64,000 nucleotides of DNA from Pomacea canaliculata (taxonomy: Eukaryota > Mollusca > Gastropoda > Architaenioglossa > Ampullariidae): contig NC_037598.1 in assembly GCF_003073045.1 (NCBI RefSeq), positions 6,958,342 through 7,022,341 of the forward strand, read 5' to 3'. Shown here piece by piece: positions 1-13,269 of this stretch; the stretch's first letter is position 1; every line of letters begins with the position of its first letter. The notes under the pieces were generated by a model that was not told the DNA's origin, did no database searches, and saw nothing but the letters and a program-made list of their open reading frames with translations. The translations under genes and the position numbers were made by a program.

Positions 1-700
1 ACTGTCAACAGCCCAGTAGGTGCTAGAGAGTCAAAAGCAAGGGAAACAACCCTCGGTCAACAACACATCCCAGACCTGTATAACTTGCAGCTGACGACAG
101 ACGCTAACATCCTTCTAAACATTCAGACTAGAACCAGTGAACCTTCAGACCTACCAGTCCCATAGGAAGAAGTCGACAGGGAGGTTACCCAGTCCAGAGA
201 GGAGAGTCCCCAGGTGTTGCCAACGGCCCAGCTGAGCTGCTCAAGCAGGGTGGGACAAAACAATAAAGGCCATCACTGCTCTGTGCCAAACAGTCTGGGA
301 ACACAAAGAATCACCCAAAGAATAGACGCAGTAGCTAGTCATGTCCTTTCCAAAAACAAAACAATAAAAGAGAAGAAAATGTAACAGCAAACAGTGCTTA
401 ATTATTCACCCAAGCTAAGTAGTGTTGAAAGTAATACAGAATCACATCAGCACCATCGCTAAAATAAAAACTGCTAGCAGAACAGCTTGGCTCTAAGTTG
501 CTCTGGTTCGCACATTTGAGCAGGAGCGATTCTCTGTCAAAGAATATCCTCCAAGATACTTTGTAATTCCACGCCGCAGTGGCCAGAGAAAGAACTGGCT
601 GATGAGCCCGAAGGAATGGACTGGTCGTCCTGTGCAAAATCTGCTTACCATCGCTCAATACAGACATGATAGGTAGACCTTGTCAACTGCCGCGTCTAGC
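1..700 (+). mobile_element. Decayed LINE (RTE-like) reverse-transcriptase relic, cut by window edge
   Basis: When frame changes and stops are ignored, the plus strand reads like the reverse-transcriptase part of the abundant invertebrate RTE-like LINEs often annotated as craniofacial-development-protein-2-like. About 85-170 gives DLYN-LQLTTDAN-ILLNIQTRT-like text, followed by an EEVDREV segment. About 225-330 gives an AELLKQGG-like stretch followed by IKAITALCQTVWEHKESPKE. Later pieces to about 700 are weaker. There are several stops and at least two frame changes, so the copy is dead. The family call rests on remembered patterns; the right limit is approximate. Confidence 0.55.
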
Positions 701-3700
701 CATGTGGCCTTTCGCCATCACAATGGCCACTACCTGTCAAAGGACGAATGACTGAAACAGATTCTACCAGCTCGCAGAGCTAGAGGAAGAAGACACAACG
801 AGAAGCCAGCAGGTAGACGGTCAACACAAACGTCCTACCAAGTCCAGACTTTACTCAATCCTCGATCAAAGCTCGGATGTCTCTTTGCTAACGACATAGT
901 ACGTTTGAAGTACCACAAAGTTTGCAAAATAAATTTTGCTTTCAGCATGGTGTCGGACATATTAGATAAAAACATAGACATCCTATACAAAAACAGAGAA
1001 ACCTAAATAGAAACACAGAACCTGTGAAACCAGGGAGATCCACCTCACACTCCCCACCTTCCTCAAGTCATATTAGGGGACATCAGTCACATGTTGATGA
1101 GACTTGATTTTCTCCCATTAACCCAATCCTTTTTGTTTTCATGCCATTAATTCTGTGGACGGGAGCGTGTTACTTGCTAGTCCAGTCATGTGACTCACGT
1201 CTCCTGAATGTGACGTGTGGAGGACAGTTGCATATTTTATCTCAAAGACAGCTTATAGGGTCACAGGTAAGTCGTCGACCGCAACAGGTCGGTTAGGGGC
1301 AACAGGGGTATGGCTGAGAGGTGCTGAATTATTATGAGAAATAAATGGACTGTTAATTTGTATGACAATATTGACCACAGCCTGAGGAAATGTCTAAACA
1401 TCAAGGAACACGGAGAAAAGCAGGGACAAAGAAAGTATGAAAAGAAAGAAAAATTGAGTAACTGTGTGGCAAACATATCTCCACATAATATTTAATTTTT
1501 TTGTAACACAAGCTAAATTCCCAGCGGCGCTAAAACTGAATCTCGTTACTAAACATAACGGACTGTCGGCTGCTGTCACATTGTTTACCTTTCACGATCA
1601 ACGGATTCTTCTTGTCTGCACGTTGACCACACACCCCTCCACTTTCATTCATCCCCCTATCCCACCCCAACCCAGTTTCCATCTGCAACCGTCCTCGCGG
1701 CTGTTGTCCAAACTCCTCCCCCTCCTCCCCCTTGTTGTTGAACCGATGAATCTCTCTAAGGGACGAAAAGGAGGGTTGTTGATCCCCCTTGAAGATAGAG
1801 GCGACAAGAGAGGAGGAAGGGAGTCAAGACGAGATGACCCGTGACTCGGCATAGAGGCTCAACAAGAATTTTGTTTCGCCGACAGGACAACGGTGGGTGG
1901 GTGGATTATGGCAGTCGTGTGGTGGAGGGCGAACGAGTGTGGATGGATAGAGGGTGGAGGAGGCGGGTGCCTGTAGCTACACCGCTGCTAATATATAAAC
2001 AAGTGTCTCCAGCACCCGTAAGCCTTTTGAAAAGAAGATTTTCACGCCAGGCGATACTCGGGACTATGCCCCGTCCTCGCCAATATTATTCACATGTTCC
2101 ATGCAAACCCCTCCACCCTGCCCAACACCCCCGACATGTCCCTCGGCCTTTCTGTAGTCCCTTGCTCCGGGTGTGGCGACAAGATGTGGTGAGTTGCTTG
2201 CAGCACGTCTGAGGCACCTCGTGGACTGAGGCGAGGAATGCAGCGACAACGGATCCCTTGCCTTCTGAGTCATTCTCCAGCAACCACGCGGGCTGTCGTC
2301 TACCTGTGTGTTCTTGTGCTTCAGGTGGTTTGACATAGACATGACGAAGTCATACGGGCTTGTTTGACTGATGACGGGTTTCGACATTTCAAGCAGGTGT
2401 CGCCTGCACACACCCTACTCCCCATATCTTTCCATATCGCATGAAATCAGAGGCAACCATGAGGCTGATGCGACAAGATCTTGCCATTCAGTATGTCCAC
2501 CCATCCACCCATCTTTCCTCCCGTCGCTAGAAGCAAAAGCTTCGTTCAGGCTATTTTCCTATTGCGGACCTACGCAATTATTTTAAATATTATTACAGTT
2601 CTTGTGTGGAAGCGAGCTCAATGTCCTGTACAAACGAAGACAACAACAGGAGGTGGAGATATTGTGACAAAAGTCAGCGAAATTCATGGAGGGTGAGGAG
2701 GAATTGAAGAGTAAGCGTAGGCTTGATTGTAAAAAATGTTTTTAAAGGTTTTCGGTTTTAGGGCCAGACTTGAAAGGTTTGAATATGGAAACAGTTCGAA
2801 GAGAAAGAGGCAGAGAATTCATGTCTGTTGACACGTGACACAAAGACAGCACAGCAGGTCTAAATGAGGTTCATAGGGTTTGATGAGAGCGAAAGCCCCT
2901 TGCCCTTACTTGGAGTAAACAAACATGATCAAGACTAAGCGGCTGATCAGTGAGATCATATGGACCATTTTCCAGCATTTAAAAAACTGTTTTTACAAGA
3001 TTTTGTCTGTGAAAAATACATGGTCCATATATGTAAACAATCCACATAAATTGACAGTTTCTTCCTGGCTGATAAATAGACACAATTTACTAAAAATCCC
3101 TCTACTGTCACAATTAATCCGCTTGTTACTGACCGGCAGTGGCACTAACTCAGAGAACACTCTTCTCGATGGCTTCAAGACTTCCTCTTTGTACATAGGT
3201 TGGTCAAAATATTGGTCATGTACCTGTTACATAATAGCAACAACAGTCAAATAAAGACATGTCTCACTCCATGAACATTTTAATTAATTGAAAGGCAGTT
3301 CATTTTGTCTAGTTCGTTGACAACAAGCATGAAATGTTTCATGGAAAGTGTAAAAAAAAAGTCATGAATGTTGACATTCTGCAGTGCAAATTACTTATCT
3401 GCAAACTATTATTTATCATTTAATTTTATGGTTACTTCTGTTAAGATCTGTATAGCTTGTTTCATATTTATTACTTGTTTGCTGTTTATTTGAGCACACA
3501 CATATTGATTGATAGAAACACACAGATATCTATCAATATATTCATTTACACATATAAATGTTTGTAAAAGAACAGCAACTCATTAGGCTACAGATCTCTT
3601 GGGGCAAGTCGAATATAATTAATATACTGTTTTTATGTTCTATTGGTGAAAGCAGCTGACTAGGAAATATTACAAGGTGTTCGAAAAGAAGTCTCGACTT

Positions 3701-3978
3701 AAGTTTCCATCTGTGTGAATCCTACAGTTAGGATAAACAATTGTTTTTGTTTTGGTGGAGCTTGTGAAGATTTTTTTGTTTGTTCAAAGTTAAGCTATCG
3801 CAGAACTTTTATAATCATCAGCTTTTCTAGAGAAAATTTGTACTCATGTATTGTATAGTAAAATTCTTAAAATTTTTGATACAGTTATACATTTATTTAC
3901 TTAGCTGCTGTTGTTGCTCTTCATATTAAGATATTAAATGAACATCAACAAAACACATCTTTAAGTATAATAATACCC

Positions 3979-4216
3979 ACAAATGTAGGAGTTTACAGAC
4001 AAATATAAATATTAATGAAGAAATATTTATAAATATAGTAATTTCATAACATTCATACAAGAACGAAAATAATTTTGTGAAAAATTGTTATTTCAAAAAT
4101 ATATACAAATGTACGAGTATACAGATCATGCATATAAACACCATAATGTACATATTCCTATAATACCACAGGGTCATAACAGACATTCAGGAACGAAAGT
4201 ATTTTGTGACAAAATT
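3979..4216. repeat. Diverged two-copy tandem duplication, unit about 126-130 bp
   Basis: The copy starting at 3979 (acaaatgtaggagtttacag) is repeated at 4105 (acaaatgtacgagtatacag). Its end (gaacgaaaataattttgtga, 4061) is repeated at 4191 (gaacgaaagtattttgtgac). The two copies differ by substitutions and small indels, so the duplication is old. Confidence 0.6.
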
Positions 4217-5184
4217 CCACGGAAGTATTATTATATATATTCCCTCCTTATCTTTTCCCCTATGCATGAAATTCATTTCATACACGACTATTTTCTTCAT
4301 ATTTTAGACACAAAATTGTAATTAATTGAGTCCTTTTAATTTAATTAAGAATATTATGGCGATATTGAAGTTCAGTCAAACGTACACGTTTACCCTTCAA
4401 GTAAGTGTTAAATATGTGTTAATGATTTGTATGGTATCGATGTTTCAAAAATAAGTTCACTTATTTTCAGCCGCTACTAAGCAAACATGTTCATTGGATC
4501 TTCGGTCATAGAAGACAACTGCCTAAGTATAATATTTCAGTTAAATGAAGATGGGAATATCGGGAACAGTTAATACAAATTATTTGTATACATATCTGTC
4601 AACATGAGAGAGAACCGTACCTCATTTGTATAGAAAAAAAGATTTTTATTTACGAGAATATAACATAAAAATTCAATGACTACACAGAAAACGAGAGCTT
4701 TGTCCTCAAGGACAAGAAGAAAGTCTTGATGACTAAATAGAAACTAAGACCTTTAGTCACGAGTAAATGACAAGAAACTTAGTAATTGTTTACAGGCACA
4801 TAAGGAATTATAACTAGTAAAAGTTTATACTAGTTGTCATCCAGTGTTGACCTAACATTGTCTAAATATAGAAAGTTACAACTTGTACCAAAGATACCGT
4901 GCTTCTAAACTTTGAAGCGACGGTTATATTTTGTCTTATTTGTCTTCTTTATATTTTTGTTTTGTTTTCTAAAACCTTTTTTTGATGTTTACTTAAGCGG
5001 CTCAAAGTGACTATTTTGTTTCAAAAGCAAAACAAAGAAAATGTTCTAGGCTGTGCAAACAGTCACAGGATCATAAAAAGGATTTTTTAATAATCATGGA
5101 AATTAATTTTATGAAGCAGTGCTGCTGATTAAATGCGTGTAACCTTCTTCTATTGACCTTTTCTTTGGGCTGCTTCCGTTGTCC

Positions 5185-5480
5185 TGCCTCGCCACGCTAT
5201 TGGTCCATGGCGCGCGGCTGTTGGTCCAATTCTCAGGGAAGACAACTGCTCTGTGCTTGATGTATGAGTGGTCCGGCACCGAGCCCAGGGGGCGCTTGTG
5301 AGCGAGCAAGCCAGCAGTCTCTAATGTGTTTGGCCACCATTCACGAGGCTCAAATGAGGCGCTGCGCGAGCTGCCAATGGTAACTACCCAAACAAATAGT
5401 CTGGCAAATCGATCTCGGCTCCGCATCTTGCCAGACCTCGGCATCCATATTCCAGCTTCCGGTCTGGGCGGGCTCACAAA
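5185..5480. promoter_or_regulatory. GC-rich, CCAAT-box-rich patch, possible promoter
   Basis: In an otherwise AT-rich stretch this patch is rich in CpG and carries ATTGG at 5199-5203, CCAAT at 5226-5230 and CCAAT at 5374-5378, with CGCGC runs between them. Clustered CCAAT boxes in both orientations are typical of TATA-less animal promoters. No adjoining exon was recognised, so the function is a guess. Confidence 0.25.
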
Positions 5481-6403
5481 GGGCGGGGAAAATCGAGAGC
5501 ACATGTCGTGCCCAAAACAATAGGCTCGCTGCTGACTGTAAACACGGTCCGGTCAACCTCCGAGAGGCTGAAATAATGAGCAGCACTCGGGACTTCAAGA
5601 AAAGGCTGTATGTCAAGTTTTGCTTTAATGAACGAAAAAGTGCAGGACTGGGGTAAGAAGATTGAGGGAGGCTAAACACACGGTATCACTAAAGAACGAG
5701 AGACAAAACATTCTAATTAAAATTTAAATTAATTTAAATGAACAGCATGGACTGCTGAAGTAAAATATTGCAAAACAATTACATGGAAATATGCGTAACT
5801 CAAGGAAGAATAAACAGAAAAGACATGAGGAAAGTGTGAAAGGGGTTATTCATTACAAAAGGATAACAACATTTGGTAATGAGTTTCAAATAAACCACGG
5901 ACATACCCATACCTTCCACTAGTACCACGCATTGCAGAATATTAGTCTGTGGAACTACTGTTCAATCGGGTATATAGGAGATTTGCAACAGCATACTGTT
6001 CAATATTCTACCCCTCCTTTGTGAGAGGGAAACAGTACATGTTGGATACCGATGATGATATGTGTCCTAATACAATAAAATAAGTAATGCACTTTTCCAA
6101 TTTATTTGAACACGTTCGTCTGCCAGACAGTAGGCTTTTTGCTCTGCAATGAAGCAATGACAAAAAGAAGAAGAAAAAGAACAATTGATAAACAGTCCTC
6201 TTCCAACTTATATACACCATATGAAAATCATAGAATGAGAAAGAAAGAAGGTGGGATAAGAGAGAGAGAGAGCCACTCCAATATGACAGGAAGAAGAGTA
6301 AAGGAAAGTCATGACAAAGGAATGTAAGCCATCGAGTCATGTAAGGGCTTGTCTAAAGTCTACCAGCAGAGTTTCTCTCTTCTTTGTGGCGCCAACCCAA
6401 AAG

Positions 6404-6442
<39 letters not shown>

Positions 6443-6500
6443 ATATAGCGATTGGCACTTGGCAGCGAGCTCAAAGCGCTTTACAAAAGAAAACAACACA
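6404..6500 (-). repeat. (ATT)n microsatellite attached to a SINE-like end
   Basis: About 12 ATT units at 6404-6441 are followed by a segment that on the minus strand reads gtaaagcgctttgagctcgc. That motif recurs in diverged form at 7757-7795 and near 38,120, and resembles the 3' part of widespread molluscan SINEs that end in short tandem repeats. The repeat is certain; the SINE identity is inferred. Confidence 0.5.
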
Positions 6501-7694
6501 AAGATATCATGGGGGAGAATGAGGTTGTGGTCTTGTTGAGTTAAAAGACTATGGATGCTCTGATTAGTCCATTCAGCCATGGTCTCCAAATACACACCAA
6601 AAGTTCAGTTAAGGAAAACTGCTTCAGGCGAGACCAAACGACAGAAAGCAGTCCCCATAACCCGGTTAGATGAATGGACATCCCTCTAAACACAATATAT
6701 ACAGAAAGATTTAAAATTACTAAGTGATTTGGTTTCGGTAATTCTTGCATTTGCATGCGTGCCTTAGTGGAAACAAGAAAAAGTGAATGTTATGGATGAA
6801 ACTGAAGTAATTTACGACCTTAAAATAAAATCTTAAAAGGTCTTCACAATCACACATGCAGAGTACAAGTACTCACGGCAACAAAACTCAAAAGAGATAT
6901 AATCATGATTTTCACAAAGTGCGCAAACGCGATTTTAAAGAAACCCAATCTTAAATACACGAGAAAAGTTAAATAAAGCACAGACAAAACAAACACTTGC
7001 ACACAGACATGCAAGTAGGTGCAGACACAGTCTTCAGGTTCGAAGCTCCTTGATGTGTAATTAGTGTAATTAGTGTAATTGGGAGAATCGGGTGGAACGC
7101 CACTTCATCAGACAGCAGGTACAGGTGTGGGCAGACAGGCAGAAGAGGACGCTGATTTCTGCGGTTCTTCCGTTCATCCGTGTCCAACACGTTGCTGTCT
7201 GGAAACGCACGCTGTTAAGGGAAGTCACTCTCGAGCTGTTTTGCTTGATTTCCGCGTGCGCGCGCACAACGCGAGTTTCACGCTCCGCGGAGCAAGAACC
7301 GGTCACGAACCGCTCCTCTCGTGACTCAGGTGTGTCTGGCGCTCGGATTACCGGCTCCTTCGCTTAAAACTTTCATAAATCATCGAGGTTCATCCTTTTT
7401 TTCCTATCAACCTAATGAGGCAAGTCTTTCTTACACTACACCAACATCGCTACAACTGATGTACCCCATGTCCTGTGCGTCAAGATGGCGCTGAAGATGG
7501 CGTGCATGTTCTTGTATGATGTTGGCTATGACGAATTTAGATCCTCATTTCAAAACAATTTTTTTTTGGGGGGGAGGTCGAAGATTCCATGTAATGGACT
7601 CCGTGCTGATGGAAGTCACCTTCTTAACATGAGTAGCTACACTACGGGGGTACTCAGTCGTCCACGATTATTGTTATGCCTGTGTTTTGTTTGT

Positions 7695-7815
7695 TTGGGG
7701 TTTTTTGTTGTTATTGTTGTTGTTTTTTGTTGTTATTGTTGTTGTTTTTGTTTTGTCAGGCGCTTTGAGCCTAGCTTTGATGGTGAGTAAAGCGCGCTCT
7801 CTCTCTCTCTTTCCC
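7695..7815 (+). repeat. TTG/TTA simple repeat followed by SINE-like 3' fragment and CT run
   Basis: At 7,705-7,755 a block of the type ttgttgttattgttgttg is present twice in tandem. It is followed at 7757 by aggcgctttgagcctagc and, at about 7,788, an aaagcgcg motif and a (CT)n run. The GCGCTTTGAGC core matches the minus-strand motif at 6,450-6,490, so both are probably ends of one dispersed family. Confidence 0.4.
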
Positions 7816-9402
7816 CTCTACACTCGCCTCTTATTCCCCACTAGTGAAGGTAACGATAACACCCGTATTGAACTCGCATAAAGACTAAGCCCCATAAAGC
7901 TTTTTGTAGATTTTTCCCGACTTCCTTCACTATCCTGTAAAATGCATTCTTAACGACTACCTTTATAATTTTATCTTCCCCATTATCAGTGTCGCACCTT
8001 TCACCGGAGTCTCGCTATTTACTATACTCTTCCCCTTTTGTAAGACATGGGCTAGATGTAAATATTATGTTCAGCTTATCCTACCACCAAGGTAAAGAAA
8101 GACTAGTCACTGTCATTTTGTTGTCTCTTTTTTAATTATTCTGGACAATAAACATTCTGTGAGCATGAGTAAATAATTACTGTCATTTTATGTATATATT
8201 AATTTCATCATTCCTTTCATTTTCATACCTTGGCATTGTAATATCTAACAGTCCAACATACTGTACCCTCTGTAATGTAAAAAAAATAGTTTTGCTTATC
8301 CTTTCACTCTCAAATAATCATTATTCTTTCTTTCTCGCTTTTATTATTATTATAATTTTTTTGTTCAGCTAACGCTGTACACCTATTTAGTCATTACTTT
8401 TAATTAATTGACTGCATTTTATTATTTCCGCAGTAACCCTATTTATGTTTTCCTTCTCAGTAAAAAAAACTAAATAACTGAATAATAAATTGTTTAGCAA
8501 TAAAAACTAAATGTAAAAATATGAATCAGACACCATTGGAAACAAAGAATTGTAATCGCTCGAACAACTTTATGTGAGAGAGAGAGGGGGGGGATGGGAA
8601 AGAAAACTTTGTGTAACTTTTCCAGCAAGTGTCAGGTATGCAAGATATAAATGACTTACCTTAGGACTACTGTACAGAGTCCACCCTGATCTTGTGGCCC
8701 GCTAAGTCTACCCTTAAAATTTACAACCTTGCGAAAAATGCGCCCTTTGCGACCTTGAGTCGGGTGTCGAATCATCTTCACGAGCAGCAATAACAAATCC
8801 ACCCATCTTTGCTTGCTCGGCGAACAAGAGAATCCCTTCTCTCCCTCCCTCTCCGCGGACCAGCAAGTCGCAGTCTCAATAAGTCCACCCAGACTCTTGT
8901 TGACGCAGTATCGGGTAGACGACATACATGTTGAGTGGGTGGCACAGTGATACCAGAGCTGGAAAGTTCGCTTGAAGAATTGCATAGAGACAGACGCCGG
9001 GACACCCTGGGTACCTGGATACCTAGATATGTGACATTGTTTGAGAAATGTTTTTAGATGATTATCAGGAGAGGGGGAAAAATGCCAAACAAGTTGAACT
9101 GTTGATCATGTATCACCGAGCTGTTAGACAGAGAGTGTACATATATACATATCTGTATGATTGCAGTACGGCCTTGACCTTTTCTTATAGCAATTCTGTT
9201 ATTTAGAGGTTTTGTTTTTCTTTCGTTTTTGTTTTTTGTTGGTTTTTTTTTTTTGTTTTGTTTTGTTTTGTTGTTTTTTGGGTTTTTTTATTCAGACAAA
9301 AGCTAGATGTTTAAAAAAAATTCATGCTAATTTGCTAATGCTATCACCTTAGTAAATAAAGAATTGTCATTCTCTCTCACCCCCCATCCCTACTATATGT
9401 AC

Positions 9403-9452
9403 GAGTGTGTGTGTGTGTATGTTTGTGCGTGTGTGTGTTTGTGTGTGTGCGC
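9403..9452. repeat. (GT)n-rich microsatellite
   Basis: An imperfect GT dinucleotide run with interruptions (tat, ttt, gcg) spans this interval and ends in gcgcgcatgcg. Confidence 0.7.
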
Positions 9453-10519
9453 GCATGCGTCAACTCACTTTCTCACGTCCTAAACATCTGTTGATCTCGC
9501 ACAGCTTGTTTATCCCACCTCGGCAACATATTTTGTCTTTCATATCATCTACTTTTCTATGCCTCAGTACTTCTCTCTCTCTCCCTCTGATTTTCACATT
9601 TAAATTCTTTCTTTTAATGTCAGATAATCATATAATCATCGGTATGCCTCTATATTTCTGTACGGCATGAGGTTTGAGAGGTAAATAATGTTTTTAAAGA
9701 ACTTTAGAATACTTGCTTCTTCTGTTGTGAGTAAAGATGAAACAACTGCGTCCAAGGAACAGCAAAATGTAATATTTTAAGTACGGGTTGTTGATTGGAT
9801 GAAAGGGCGTGTATAAATTATTATTTTTATGCTAACATGAATTACATGTATGTACTGGTTAGTTATCTTTATTATTTTTGCTGTTCAACAAGCAGCTGTT
9901 TTGCACACGTGACACTTGTCTTGTCCGTTGACTTCCTTGATGTACTTTTTCTGTCGTGTGTTGCTCCCATTGTTGATCTCCCTCCGGTCATGGGCACTAG
10001 CTTACAATAATATACATTTCAGTCTAAGATTTTCTTCTAATTTTTACTTTACTGATTGCCGCTGTTTTGTTGTCTGAGGACCATTGTGAAATATTTTTCA
10101 CATTCACATTAGTAAAACCAGTCATGTTGCGCATTTCATAAAGGTCTCTTGTCTTTAAATACAACAAAATTATGTTTTTAAAATAGGAGCTAAGCAGGAA
10201 TCTGAGAATATTGCAACAACTCTTCCTTCTCCATCCTGCAACATCCTGCTGCTTTTAGGAACATTTATGTTGCAAACACAGGACATGGCTGTGAATCGCT
10301 TGTTTAGTCATTTAGAGCCGCCGAGAGCGCCCAAAAAAATCGCATTCTTCTTGATTTTCACTCACTTTTCGGGGTCGGATGTCAGCTGTGAACGCCTCAT
10401 CATCCACACGGTAAACTGCACCTTTGTTGAGAAGGAAGACGCTGGCAGCACCCCGGGTAGTTGGCGCTAGCTCCATCACTGCTCATCAATGATCCGTGCT
10501 GCAATGGTGAATATCCGCA

Positions 10520-11110
10520 ACTTCTCATCCCTCCCGAACTTTCTGGAATATTGTGACCTCCCCTCTCGCCCGTTGTATACGTCATTGGGTTAATGACTGT
10601 CAGGAATGCTGCTACTGCATGTCCGCAACCTCTGACCTCTCTTATGCTTGTCTGAAAACTTCTGACCCTGTGTTGTATGATGTTCTTCTACCCATGACCC
10701 CCAGTCGCACTTAATACTGTAACAATCTGTTGTATGATGTATTTGACAAGCACCTTCTCTTCACCCTCTTCATGAAAGTCTGAACTACTGAGACCTGGTG
10801 CTGTATGATGGATGTCTGTCCCCCAGGACCATCTCTGTCCCCCACTACTGTGCTCTCTGACGTATGTACGCATTCTGGTAGATACATTCATCTCAATGTA
10901 TTACTGCATTTTAAAAAATAAATTCCTCTCGATATATTACTGCATTCACGTGCTGTAGGAAGTATGTCAACCTGCCTACATCTCAAGGTATTACTGAATT
11001 TTTTTAAACACCTTTAAATTGATGTATCACTGCGCTCTTTTTTATACTGGCGTTGATATTACTACCTTCTTGAACTCTGTATTGATGTATTAATGCTTTT
11101 TATTGCCTGC
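10520..11110. repeat. Degenerate tandem repeats, two motif families
   Basis: In 10,600-10,830 the phrase gtatgatg recurs at roughly 60-80 bp spacing after a CTG or TTG. In 10,890-11,100 a second motif of the type gatgtattactgcatttt recurs about five times (near 10,895, 10,930, 10,985, 11,022 and 11,083). Units are strongly diverged, consistent with an old minisatellite. Confidence 0.45.
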
Positions 11111-11189
11111 CTTTCCTTCTCATAATTTTTTCTTCCTTTTTTAGCTTTCTTCTATAGCAATATTTTAAAAAATAATTTCATTACCCTGT

Positions 11190-11292
11190 AGTATTTTTGT
11201 TTTTTTTTTTTTTTTTTTTTGTGTGTGGTTTTTTTTTGTGTGGTTTTTTTTTTGGTTTGTTTGTTTGGTTTTTTTTGTTTGTTTGTTTTTTT
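11190..11292. repeat. Poly(T) and GTTT low-complexity tract
   Basis: About 20 T residues are followed by interrupted T and GTTTG repeats. Read on the minus strand it is a poly(A)-rich tract, which could be the tail of a retrotransposed copy, but no body was recognised next to it. Confidence 0.6.
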
Positions 11293-12048
11293 GCACTGCT
11301 ATGTTTTACTGAAAATATCATTTACCGAAATAAGTGTTAATTACAGCACAGTTTATTGGTTTAGTAGGAAAGTTCTATTAAGTTCAAAAATACCGATTAT
11401 TTTAGAGAATGGGCTCTTAATGTATGCAGATATCGTTAGTAAAGGCGTCTATTGGTAAGTATATAATGGCCAGAAGGTGGAACAGTACATCGGATTCATT
11501 AGACAATCTACATTTGTCGTATTCTAATAGCAGAGACAAGTGTGAAACCCTTTTGTTGACCCTTCAAGGGATTAAACCTGACATGCTAGAACCTGAGAAT
11601 TGTGAAGGTTTAAAATCACAAACAAATTATTCTCTGGCAGCAGACGACGAATGGGGACTTCACAACACCACATGGTGAGCATAATTTATGTTATTCAAAC
11701 TGTGAAAGCTGCAGGTAAGCATTACAGTTTATGTCTGTTCGTTTACTTACGTGCTGTCACAAAAGGCTCACGTGTGAAAATTTATTATCAGGACTGATTT
11801 ACACGCTGGTATGAGAAGAGCTGTTTATACGGTTGTTGATGTAACACAAGTAAATAACAGCAAGAAAAAGAGAGACTGTCGCTAGCATAAATTATTAAAA
11901 AATTTAAGCTGAGATATATTTTCGGGAAGGTAGTTGCAGATATTCCTTTCCTTGTCGTTTAATGTGTGCTCATATTTTAAATGCAAGTAAAATGTGTGGT
12001 TTCTTTCAACAAAATGTGAACATTTAATATACGTACAAATAAGAACAC

Positions 12049-12480
12049 TTTATTCATACTACAGGTACAAACATTATTATCTTATTATCTGTAAAAACTG
12101 GCCATAAAATGGCTTTAAAATCATTAACACCAAGTCAAGCCCTAATAAGCAGCACAGAACTGCAGGACATTTGTCCATAAGACACGCAAAAGATGTTTTT
12201 TCTGCTTCAAAATTTACCAAGCAGTCACCTGTTCAGTGCAAAGGATTTTATGGATGAATGATCAAAGCAGAGGGATGCTGCCATGTCCAATCTTCGCTTG
12301 CTGATTTTGTTTACCTCTCTCGCGAGAAAAAGCGAGGCAGTAAATCCAGCTGTCCTGTCACCATCTACATTGATGTACTCCAGACGAGGTGTACAGATGT
12401 CAGTAATTTTCCCCTACAATCTTCATTTTGAGAAGTTAGGGGCCACAGCTACACTTCGTTTCCAATCTGTGGCATCATAG
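12049..12480 (-). pseudogene. Minus-strand coding-like relic with poly(A) signal, unidentified
   Basis: On the minus strand a 62-codon open stretch runs from 12,413 to a TGA at 12,225-12,227. It contains text such as TPRLEYINVDGDRTAGFTAS. Just upstream the same frame reads TDWKRSVAVAPNF-like sequence broken by TGA and TAG. An AATAAA signal lies downstream at 12,054-12,049. The arrangement suits a decayed retrocopy or an isolated last exon. The plus strand is also open for 65 codons here, so strand is not certain. I do not recognise the family. Confidence 0.25.
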
Positions 12481-13269
12481 ATTGTACAAATGTGTGTTTA
12501 CTGCTTGTGAAAGATCGGTTAAAATATCAGTATTCGTATGGTGGGCGTGAAAAATAGTCTGAGTACAAACAAGAAAATCCCAATTGAAAAAAGACAGGCA
12601 CAGTTGAAAAATTACCATCTCAAGTTATTATTATCTTCATTCAAAATAACTGTAATCCTAACACTTGTCACAGCACGAAGCACTACAGAAGCAGCCAAGA
12701 ATATTAAACAGTTTAAGTAACTCAGTAATAAGTAGATACTTATTATCTCTAGGTTGGAATGCTCTGTACAGAATACATTCAACATAGATACCTACTCCCA
12801 GTTATGTATATGCGTAGTATGTAATGAAAGGGTGCGTATGTGCTTGCGAGATGAGAAAGGTCAGCTGGGGTTTGTTTATATGATATGTTCATTTTCATTC
12901 CATTAATATACTGTGTCTGTGTTACATTTACATGCATACTTATCAATATATTTTCATTCTCTCATATTGTGTAGATATTTCATTCATTTATGTTAACAGA
13001 CTAGGTGGGTTAATCCTACGTTTATACGTTTTTATACATTTTCATTTCATTTACCCGTTTTCTCCATGCTGTGTATATCATCATTTACTAATCTACCCGT
13101 CAAGAAAGGCACATGACGAGTGTTTGGCGAGTCTCTCGGATGTTGCTGTCTGAATTGTGTGAGAATATCAGACTATTTCACGACGGAAAGGGCATTTAAT
13201 CGGAGTTACCTGTCGGCTGCTTCAGCATCGACTTCTTGTCAACGAAAGGAAGAAAGGACAGCGGTACGG

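Larger units (their letters stand above)
700..6400. other. Gene-free stretch with one old duplication and a promoter-like patch
   Basis: No reading frame resembles a protein family and no convincing exon chain was found on either strand. A TATA-like run (ATATATAAA) near 1,990 lies in a GC-richer patch at 1,650-2,280. The interval 3,280-5,100 is strongly AT-rich. A two-copy tandem duplication and a CCAAT-rich patch are listed separately. Confidence 0.5.
6500..10519. other. Gene-free stretch with simple repeats
   Basis: No supportable gene is present. GC-rich CpG patches occur at 7,080-7,340 and 8,690-9,000, where short frames open on both strands without family resemblance. Simple repeats occur at 7,695-7,755 (GTT-type), 9,240-9,280 (T-rich) and 9,403-9,450 (GT). 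Confidence 0.5.

Noticed and set aside
3670..3710. Mariner-like terminal phrase (GGTGTTCGAAAAGAAGTCTC)
   Set aside because: No inverted partner and no transposase remnant within several kb.
5109..5504. 131-codon minus-strand frame
   Set aside because: Lies in a CCAAT/CpG-rich patch, has no recognisable motif and overlaps open frames on the other strand.
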